This document shows positions 6,631 to 11,550 of a stretch of DNA of 11,550 bases, one piece after another. The position numbers and the translations under genes are program-made. The number at the start of each line of letters is the position of its first letter. Position 1 is the first letter of the stretch. The DNA is from Euryarchaeota archaeon UBA58. GTDB lineage: Archaea; Thermoplasmatota; Poseidoniia; Poseidoniales; Thalassarchaeaceae. The DNA lies in NCBI GenBank assembly GCA_002498525.1, contig DAHR01000010.1, positions 99,214-110,763 on the forward strand, written 5' to 3'. The notes under the pieces are model-generated. The model saw only the letters and a list, made by a program, of their open reading frames with translations, made no database searches and was not told the DNA's origin.

Positions 6631-9201
6631 TCACTCTTCGCCGTCGTCTGAGCGGCTGCGAAGATTGTTGTTTATCATCGAGATCGAGGCAGCCAACAAA
6701 CCCACCATCGAAATCACTGCGACCCAGTAGAGTGGGCCATCCATCCACGTGGCTTGGGGATCTTCAGGCTGAGGCTCCGGTTCGGGAGCTGGTTCTTCCT
6801 CGTCCAGATCGAGGTACGACCAAGCGTCCTTGCAGGTCACTTCGGAGGGGTGTGTTCCAGCGTCTTCGCAGAGTTTTCCGGGGACGGTGATGGCGTCCTC
6901 AACCTCGAGTTGGCAGAACCAGCCATCGAGGTTGATGCATTCATCGGTCGGCTGCATGACGACGAGGATTGCGCCGCAGAGCAGTTCCTTGTTCTCAGGC
7001 GTGGTCTGTCCATTGTCAGATGTGCAGACCTCGAGGTGGATGCCCTCCGCAATCGTCGTCGGATGAGCGAGCGTGGCACCACGTGGTCCGTAGGTCGGCC
7101 AGATCTGTGGCAATTCGGGTTCGGGGACCGTCTCACCACCGCCGCCATTTTCTCCGTTGCCTCCATTGCCACCGTTGAGATTGGTTTCGATCGGGTCAGC
7201 GCCACCAACGGTTCCACCGACTCGGTGTCCGTCGGCGTCGAGTTCGATGTCGTAATAATCACCCCAGAGGTCGATGCTGCGGCCGTTTTGGAAGCTCAGT
7301 GAGTTGTTGAGGACATCGAAGTAACGCTCGTCGCCGAGCGTGAACAAGTATTCGAGAGGTACGCTCGCGCCTTGGTTGCAGGCTTCGAGATAGGTCAGTA
7401 ATTCGGCAAAGGTCTGCTGGGCTTCGGGCACGCCATCATAGGTGATGTCGGTTGCCTTGCTGAAGCCTACACCGTCGATGATCTCGGCATCGTCATTCAT
7501 CGCCTGCATGATGTCGACGTCGCCATAGACAGGCAATCCGCCGACGACCACGAGCCTCACATCGGGGTCGATGGCGTCGATGACGTTACGGTATGGATCG
7601 GCGCGGAAGGTGTCGAGTACGACAATATCCGCGGCGAGTCCTGCCTGGATGCGCCCTGTATGTTCGGACCAGCCGATTGCATCGACGATGTTCGTGGTGA
7701 TTGCCTGAACCAATTCGTAATCACTGAAGACATCGCCCATGACATTCTCATCCCACCAATCGGCAGTCTTCAGTTCGTGCATCGAACTCTTCGAGCCCGA
7801 AGGCCCCCAATCAGGGCCGATCATGATGTTGACACCCTCAGCCTTGGCGGTCGCCACATCGGTCGTGTCGCCGTATAGCAGTAGATTCGAGGTCGGCGAC
7901 CAGGCAAGGCTGCCACCGACATCGCCGAGCGCCGAGAACTCTGCCTGAGTCAGGCCAGTACCGTGGACGATGACGATCTCGCCGACGAGCAGGTTGTTCT
8001 GAGTCAGAATATCGAATTCGGCTCGGCTCGACTCGTCGATACCCTCAGCGAGATGGAGGAACCATGCATCGAGTTCGCCCGAGGAATTACCGTCCTTGAT
8101 GTGCTGACCTGCGTAATCAGATTGAATCTCTGTAACCTTGGTGTGGATGTAGTCCTTGCCGAAGTTGTAGAGTTCGATATTGCGCGCGAGCATGGTCTCA
8201 AAAGTGTCTGTGTTAGATGTGCTACTGCCTTGCAGTGCGGTGTTTCCACCTACGACCGCGCGTAATTCGGCGAAGCGCATGACCTCGGAATCATAGAGCG
8301 AGCAGCCGATGTCCTTTGCATCGCGATAGGAGTCTTCAGCCTGCCATTGGTAACGATTCTGCCAGCCGTTGGTTCCGTGGTCCCAGAGCGGGATGATGTT
8401 GTATTTCGCATGGTTGTGAGCATCGATGAAGCCCGGATAGATGGTTCCGCTGGTCGGAATCGAGACGACTCCTTCCGCTGTTGCTGGGGCTCCATCAGCC
8501 GCACTCCAGACCGCCTCGATCATGCCATCGCGCACGAGGACTCGACCATCATCGATGACATCATCCTGAGCGACCATCGTCACAACACGCCCCTCGAGGA
8601 TGTACTCACCCGAGTGGATGTGATCTCGGGGCGGGTAGCAATTGCCTTGGATCACATTGCCGACGCCGACCCATTCCTGATCATTCGCCCCGCCCGGGGT
8701 GGGCGAGCCATCGGAGAGTTTCATCCAAGTGCCACTCGAGTCGTAGCCATAGGGTATGTCCCAATCGGAATCTTCTCCACCGTAACTCACAGCATCGATC
8801 TCATTGCCAGTCCCATCGAGAACCCGAATGGTGTCTCCATCCCAGAAATCAAACTCGATCTGAGTCCATGAGCGGAAAAAAGTGATGTAAGTTCCAGGCG
8901 CGAGAATCGTATCCCATTTTATGCTGCAAGCAGGAGATCCGCCCTCAGCGATATCGTCGAGCCACCAACCGCCGATATCGATGTCAGCAGCAGTTGGATT
9001 GTAGAGTTCGACATATTGATCGTTGTAGGTTCCCATCGACCCATCACCATTCCAATCAGTGCCTCCGTAATTGGCATTGTTCGGTGAGACGAGAATCTCA
9101 TTGATGATGATAGAATCACCAGTTCCTTGTGCCGTGGTGGTCGCCATCGGCGAAAGAGCCATCAGAATCATCAGGAGCACGAGTGCAATACCACGACGCA
9201 T
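6631..9201 (-). CDS. Secreted, membrane-anchored amidohydrolase with lamin-tail domain
   Basis: An 856-aa protein predicted to lie outside the membrane. It has a signal peptide (1-25, ending TTTAQG), a lamin-tail-like domain (about 29-172, starting SIIINEILVSP and ending SPTPGGAND), and a metal-dependent amidohydrolase of the ATZ/TRZ type (about 199-565). Metal and catalytic residues are visible: HNH (262-264), His383 and Glu386 in HLAEG, His413 in VHGTG, and Asp464 in GPDWG; SPTSNLLL (435-442) and HTGRIQAGLAADIVVLD (514-530) are family signatures. A Gly/Asn linker (676-689) leads to a module with six cysteines (726-790) that I do not recognise, then a Pro/Glu-rich linker and a C-terminal helix (about 824-843) followed by a basic stop-transfer segment. 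Relatives hydrolyse C-N or C-Cl bonds of nucleobases and triazines, but the substrate here is unknown. The ATG follows the divergent intergenic region directly. Confidence 0.9.
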   Translation of the reverse strand: MRRGIALVLLMILMALSPMATTTAQGTGDSIIINEILVSPNNANYGGTDWNGDGSMGTYNDQYVELYNPTAADIDIGGWWLDDIAEGGSPACSIKWDTILAPGTYITFFRSWTQIEFDFWDGDTIRVLDGTGNEIDAVSYGGEDSDWDIPYGYDSSGTWMKLSDGSPTPGGANDQEWVGVGNVIQGNCYPPRDHIHSGEYILEGRVVTMVAQDDVIDDGRVLVRDGMIEAVWSAADGAPATAEGVVSIPTSGTIYPGFIDAHNHAKYNIIPLWDHGTNGWQNRYQWQAEDSYRDAKDIGCSLYDSEVMRFAELRAVVGGNTALQGSSTSNTDTFETMLARNIELYNFGKDYIHTKVTEIQSDYAGQHIKDGNSSGELDAWFLHLAEGIDESSRAEFDILTQNNLLVGEIVIVHGTGLTQAEFSALGDVGGSLAWSPTSNLLLYGDTTDVATAKAEGVNIMIGPDWGPSGSKSSMHELKTADWWDENVMGDVFSDYELVQAITTNIVDAIGWSEHTGRIQAGLAADIVVLDTFRADPYRNVIDAIDPDVRLVVVGGLPVYGDVDIMQAMNDDAEIIDGVGFSKATDITYDGVPEAQQTFAELLTYLEACNQGASVPLEYLFTLGDERYFDVLNNSLSFQNGRSIDLWGDYYDIELDADGHRVGGTVGGADPIETNLNGGNGGNGENGGGGETVPEPELPQIWPTYGPRGATLAHPTTIAEGIHLEVCTSDNGQTTPENKELLCGAILVVMQPTDECINLDGWFCQLEVEDAITVPGKLCEDAGTHPSEVTCKDAWSYLDLDEEEPAPEPEPQPEDPQATWMDGPLYWVAVISMVGLLAASISMINNNLRSRSDDGEE
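7135..7176 (-). repeat. Gly/Asn low-complexity linker inside the amidohydrolase gene
   Basis: Codons 676-689 encode a run of Gly and Asn with one Glu, written as near-repeats of AAC/GGC-type triplets. It joins the enzyme domain to the six-cysteine module and is probably a flexible spacer. Such stretches expand and shrink easily, so its length may vary between strains. Confidence 0.7.
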
Positions 9202-9237
9202 TATGGGAGCACGCCTGACTTCTCCACTTCAACCCAA

Positions 9238-9266
9238 CCGTTCATTGGCCCGTTCCAAAGGAACGG
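9238..9266. promoter_or_regulatory. Palindromic candidate operator between divergent surface-protein genes
   Basis: CCGTTCC-AAA-GGAACGG (9250-9266) is a perfect 7-base inverted repeat with a 3-base centre. A further CCGTTC half-site in direct orientation lies at 9238-9243, twelve bases before the first arm. The site lies in the 115-base gap between the divergent amidohydrolase (start 9201) and lipoprotein (start 9317) genes, so one bound regulator could act on both. Identity of any regulator is unknown; none is encoded in the window. Confidence 0.45.
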
Positions 9267-9286
9267 TCACGCGTACCCGAAGGTGC

Positions 9287-9294
9287 GAAATACT
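9287..9294 (+). promoter_or_regulatory. Weak TATA-like box of the Asp-box lipoprotein gene
   Basis: GAAATACT lies with its centre about 26 bases before the ATG at 9317, the spacing seen for other leaderless starts in this window. The box is poor compared with the TTTATAAA of tbp. Confidence 0.3.
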
Positions 9295-9316
9295 GACTGA
9301 CCGCGACCCACTAGCG

Positions 9317-10771
9317 ATGTCCATGCAACGTCGCGGTCGCGTAGCCTTCTCCGCCTTCATCGTCGTCAGCATGTCCTTCGCTGGATGCCTCGGTGGCGGC
9401 TCGGGCGGCAACGGCGGTGACTCTTCCACGCCTTGGAACCAAGGCATGTCATACATCGACGACCCAGTATCTCATTTCGATGCTCGCTTCTTCGATGTAG
9501 GCGACCCGATGAGCAATGATTCCTGGGGTAATGCATCTTGGGCAGTCTTCGGAAACGAAGAGGGTGGAAACTGCTGTGAGCACTATCTCGCCGGCACGAA
9601 GGAAGGCTGGATTCTCAACTTCGGCGGCGAGTACCCCACGTGGTCTGAGGATCGCGGCCACACGTGGCAGGAATATCTGCCAAGCATCCTCTCGCAGATT
9701 GGCTGCAGGGAACCCAAGCCGACGGTGCCAGGCCAAGAGGGGCTAGGCGAGGGGAGCATAGTCCAGGCGACGAACGGGGATCTGATCTCGATGGGCTGGT
9801 TCCCATATCCGAGCAGCAGCGGTGCGGACCAGTTCTACGCCTTCTTCTACGATGCGGAAGCGGGCGAGTGGAGCTGGTGCTACAACCGCACTCCCGAACC
9901 ATTCTACGACAGATCGTGGCAGGTCGAGGTCGTCGGCCCGGTCAATGGCGGAATCTACGGCAACGGGCCGTGGGCCAGCCTCGTCATCTCGAATTTCTGG
10001 CATCAGGTTCAGAATCGAGGCGGCCAGATCTCGACAGATGGTCTGAATTACGAATACTTCGAATTTCCCGACCGTAACGCGAATCTCGACATCATCGAGG
10101 TCGACTTGACCGCAGAATCACTTGGGCTCGAGTGGGATTTCACCAAACCTCACAAGGAGATGCGCTCCTTCCCTGTGCCCTCGGGCGGGCTCTACTTCCC
10201 CGATTACTTCGACGATGGGACGGACGCCTTCCTCGACACTTCACTGAATTGGTGGGCAGCGACGAGCCTCAATGGCTCGAGCCTGCCCACGGAATACTGT
10301 GCGTTTGATTCTTCGACCGCGTTGCATTGTTTCGCGTCGATTTCTGGCGGGGTCGGCCTGACCCATCACATCTCATGGGATGGAGGTGAGACTTGGAATA
10401 CTCAAGAATACAATCTGACAGGGGTTGGAACCGAACTCGAAGAATGGGAATGGCATTCGAATGGAGTTCACGATCTGTTGGTCATCAACATCCGCTATCA
10501 GAGCGCTGAGGGTCCAGATGTTGACCTCGCCTACCATGTGCGAGGCTTCTCCGAGTCGCTCGAGCCTGACATCAAGGTGTATCTGGGATTGGGTGACCTC
10601 GACTCGACCTCGGGTGCTGGAAATGACATTCGCTTCGATTTCGCCAGCATGGGGATCCTGCCTGATGGTGGTGCCTTCATCGCCTATCATGATTCCAGTG
10701 ATGCAGACCCATTGTTCGGACTCGAATTGCTTCTACCCGTCGAATACGGACCGCATATTGAGCCGATGTGA
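9317..10771 (+). CDS. Lipoprotein with Asp-box (BNR/sialidase-like) beta-propeller signatures
   Basis: A 484-aa surface protein. The N-terminus has a basic start (MSMQRRGR), a hydrophobic segment and a lipobox SFAGC, with Cys24 the likely lipid-bearing residue, followed by a Gly-rich tether. Two clear Asp-boxes, SEDRGHTW (110-117) and SWDGGETW (353-360), and a degenerate one, STDGLNYEYF (239-248), indicate a sialidase/BNR-type beta-propeller. I see no conserved arginine triad of true sialidases, so binding or a different hydrolase role is as likely. The frame is open back to 9071, but that extension would overlap the divergent amidohydrolase gene and hide the signal peptide. ATG 9317 or 9323 is therefore the start. 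The last codon and stop overlap a possible GTG start of the next gene. Confidence 0.85.
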   Translation: MSMQRRGRVAFSAFIVVSMSFAGCLGGGSGGNGGDSSTPWNQGMSYIDDPVSHFDARFFDVGDPMSNDSWGNASWAVFGNEEGGNCCEHYLAGTKEGWILNFGGEYPTWSEDRGHTWQEYLPSILSQIGCREPKPTVPGQEGLGEGSIVQATNGDLISMGWFPYPSSSGADQFYAFFYDAEAGEWSWCYNRTPEPFYDRSWQVEVVGPVNGGIYGNGPWASLVISNFWHQVQNRGGQISTDGLNYEYFEFPDRNANLDIIEVDLTAESLGLEWDFTKPHKEMRSFPVPSGGLYFPDYFDDGTDAFLDTSLNWWAATSLNGSSLPTEYCAFDSSTALHCFASISGGVGLTHHISWDGGETWNTQEYNLTGVGTELEEWEWHSNGVHDLLVINIRYQSAEGPDVDLAYHVRGFSESLEPDIKVYLGLGDLDSTSGAGNDIRFDFASMGILPDGGAFIAYHDSSDADPLFGLELLLPVEYGPHIEPM

Positions 10772-10800
10772 TAGTTGAAGAATTGGTTCGCCGGTCCGGC

Positions 10801-10811
10801 AATTTTCATTA
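10801..10811 (+). promoter_or_regulatory. AT-rich TATA-like element before the small membrane protein gene
   Basis: AATTTTCATTA stands about 28 bases before the ATG at 10834. Just upstream, AATTG (10781-10785) and CAATT (10800-10804) form an inverted repeat around the palindrome GCCGGTCCGGC (10790-10800). The element may be a promoter, a terminator of the lipoprotein gene, or both. Confidence 0.3.
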
Positions 10812-10833
10812 CCACGGACTGTTTGGATGGTTC

Positions 10834-11139
10834 ATGGACAAACCACAAGTGGGGGACATACTCCAAATAGTGGGAAGTATACTGATTGTATTGGCATTGG
10901 TAAAGGGGGCTTCATTGATTTCCTTTAGCCCCTCTGAACTTCATGAGTCATCAGAAGAAGCGTGTGCAGGAGATTCATCTAGCGACTGCGAGACTCTATT
11001 CTACCTTAGCAGTCTAGTCTACGATGTAGTATTGCCATTAATCTGCGGGGCAGGAGGAATCATTACTCTACTAATTTCTACTAGGATTTCATCAGACGGT
11101 GAAAATCAAGAAACGGTTCTCAGTACTGACAATGAATGA
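10834..11139 (+). CDS. Small two-helix membrane protein, unknown, low GC
   Basis: A 101-aa protein with two membrane segments (about 8-30 and 56-83) joined by a short acidic loop that carries two cysteines (44 and 52), able to form a disulfide if the loop is outside. The C-terminal tail is polar and acidic. The DNA is clearly richer in A and T than its neighbours (about 40-43% GC in sampled 60-base blocks) and uses ATA, TTA, CTA and AGG codons that are rare elsewhere in the window. This suggests recent acquisition or an orphan gene. A GTG at 10768 overlapping the upstream stop (GTGA) would add 22 residues (MIVEELVRRSGNFHYH...) and cannot be excluded. I do not recognise a family. Confidence 0.65.
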   Translation: MDKPQVGDILQIVGSILIVLALVKGASLISFSPSELHESSEEACAGDSSSDCETLFYLSSLVYDVVLPLICGAGGIITLLISTRISSDGENQETVLSTDNE

Positions 11140-11195
11140 AAGTCCGTACATACCCTTCCGAGTGTCCGAACGCACGAGGATGCAACAACCCGGAG

Positions 11196-11206
11196 TGATA
11201 TTAATT
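11196..11206 (+). promoter_or_regulatory. TATA-like box of the beta-helix lipoprotein gene
   Basis: TGATATTAATT is the only strongly AT-rich run in the 86-base gap before this gene, and its centre is about 25 bases before the ATG at 11226, as expected for a leaderless transcript. The rest of the gap (11140-11195) shows nothing recognisable. Confidence 0.5.
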
Positions 11207-11225
11207 CCCATGCCACTCGACCATC

Positions 11226-11550
11226 ATGCGGGTAACGACTCTCTGCACAGTCGTCATCCTGTTGACTGCTTCCTTGTCCGGGTGCACTGGTACCGAAACC
11301 GGGGACGACACGCCTGCCGACACGCAAGAAGTCGAACCAATCGAGATCTATCCAGGGGAGGACATCCAGTACATCGTCGACATCAGCCCTGCGAACTCGA
11401 CCTTCCTGCTCAAGGCCGGCATCCATCGAATGCAGGAGCTCTATCCGAGGGCCGGCGACACCTTCGAGGGCGAGAACGGGACCATTCTCAGCGGAGCGTT
11501 GGTGCTCACGGAGTTCTCTCGCTCCGACGACCTCTGGTATTCGGCGAACC
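11226..11550 (+). CDS. Lipoprotein, start of a right-handed beta-helix-like protein, cut by right window edge
   Basis: The frame is open from the ATG at 11226 to the window end, giving 108 codons. The N-terminus MRVTTLCTVVILLTASLSGC is a lipoprotein signal with lipobox LSGC (Cys20), followed by an acidic, Thr-rich tether. The segment from about residue 56, including NSTFLLKAGIHRMQ and PRAGDTFEGENGTILSGA, matches the opening of right-handed parallel beta-helix (pectate-lyase-like) proteins, in which 'G.HR.Q...P..GDTF.GE.GA.LSGA' is common. The protein is therefore probably surface-bound and may bind or cleave polysaccharide, but the catalytic part lies beyond the window. The start is supported by the lipobox and by the TATA-like box about 25 bases upstream. 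Confidence 0.8.
   Translation, partial: MRVTTLCTVVILLTASLSGCTGTETGDDTPADTQEVEPIEIYPGEDIQYIVDISPANSTFLLKAGIHRMQELYPRAGDTFEGENGTILSGALVLTEFSRSDDLWYSAN

Noticed and set aside
6624..6636. Perfect 13-base palindrome GAGTGA-A-TCACTC at the convergent gene junction
   Set aside because: Both genes happen to end in GAG TGA, which by itself creates the palindrome around the single spacer base. No extra symmetry is left to explain.
6754..7302. Plus-strand open frame of 182 codons opposite the amidohydrolase gene
   Set aside because: It is antisense to the well-supported C-terminal part of the amidohydrolase, with no start signal or family match.
9071..9316. N-terminal extension of the Asp-box lipoprotein
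   Set aside because: It would overlap the divergent amidohydrolase coding region by about 130 bases and place the lipobox 106 residues in, which is incompatible with a lipoprotein signal.
1..11550. CRISPR arrays, tRNA or rRNA genes, insertion sequences, integrases, phage genes
   Set aside because: No regularly spaced repeats, cloverleaf-like sequences, transposase or integrase motifs were seen on either strand.

Overview
The window looks like an archaeal chromosome segment, most likely from a marine Thermoplasmatota lineage such as Candidatus Poseidoniia (Marine Group II). The placement is an inference. The evidence for Archaea is the start of a TATA-binding protein gene at the left edge, a mevalonate kinase, and AT-rich TATA-like boxes about 25-26 bases before several start codons, as expected for leaderless transcripts. 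Coding density is high, with several 4-base stop/start overlaps. I saw no tRNA, rRNA, CRISPR array, insertion sequence or attachment site, and no gene-free stretch longer than about 130 bases.

Left part (1-1166, minus strand): mevalonate kinase (archaeal lipid precursor pathway) is followed by the TATA-binding protein gene, which runs off the left edge. A long imperfect hairpin covers the kinase stop codon and lies directly before the TATA box of the TBP gene. The stretch just before the kinase start codon has no C on the + strand for 67 bases and contains a 22-base tandem repeat.

Central operon (1299-6629, plus strand): five tightly packed genes encode a membrane-bound HdrD/FadF-like iron-sulfur protein, a four-helix membrane protein of unknown function, two tandem class-I glutamine-amidotransferase-like peptidases (C26, gamma-glutamyl-GABA hydrolase type), and cysteinyl-tRNA synthetase. 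Three of the four junctions are 4-base overlaps. The fourth, between the two C26 paralogues, is a 42-base gap. The operon couples respiratory electron transfer, gamma-glutamyl amide hydrolysis and charging of tRNA-Cys. Whether these share one pathway is not known.

Right part (6631-11550): a cell-surface group. A secreted, C-terminally anchored amidohydrolase with an N-terminal lamin-tail domain (minus strand) ends one base after the end of cysS. It is divergent from a lipoprotein with Asp-box/BNR beta-propeller signatures, and a perfect 7+3+7 palindrome lies between them. After the lipoprotein come a small, lower-GC, two-helix membrane protein and the start of a second lipoprotein resembling right-handed beta-helix proteins, cut by the right edge.

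The least explained elements are the domain architecture of the surface amidohydrolase, the paired C26 genes joined to cysS, the kinase leader without G, and the hairpin at the mvk/tbp junction.
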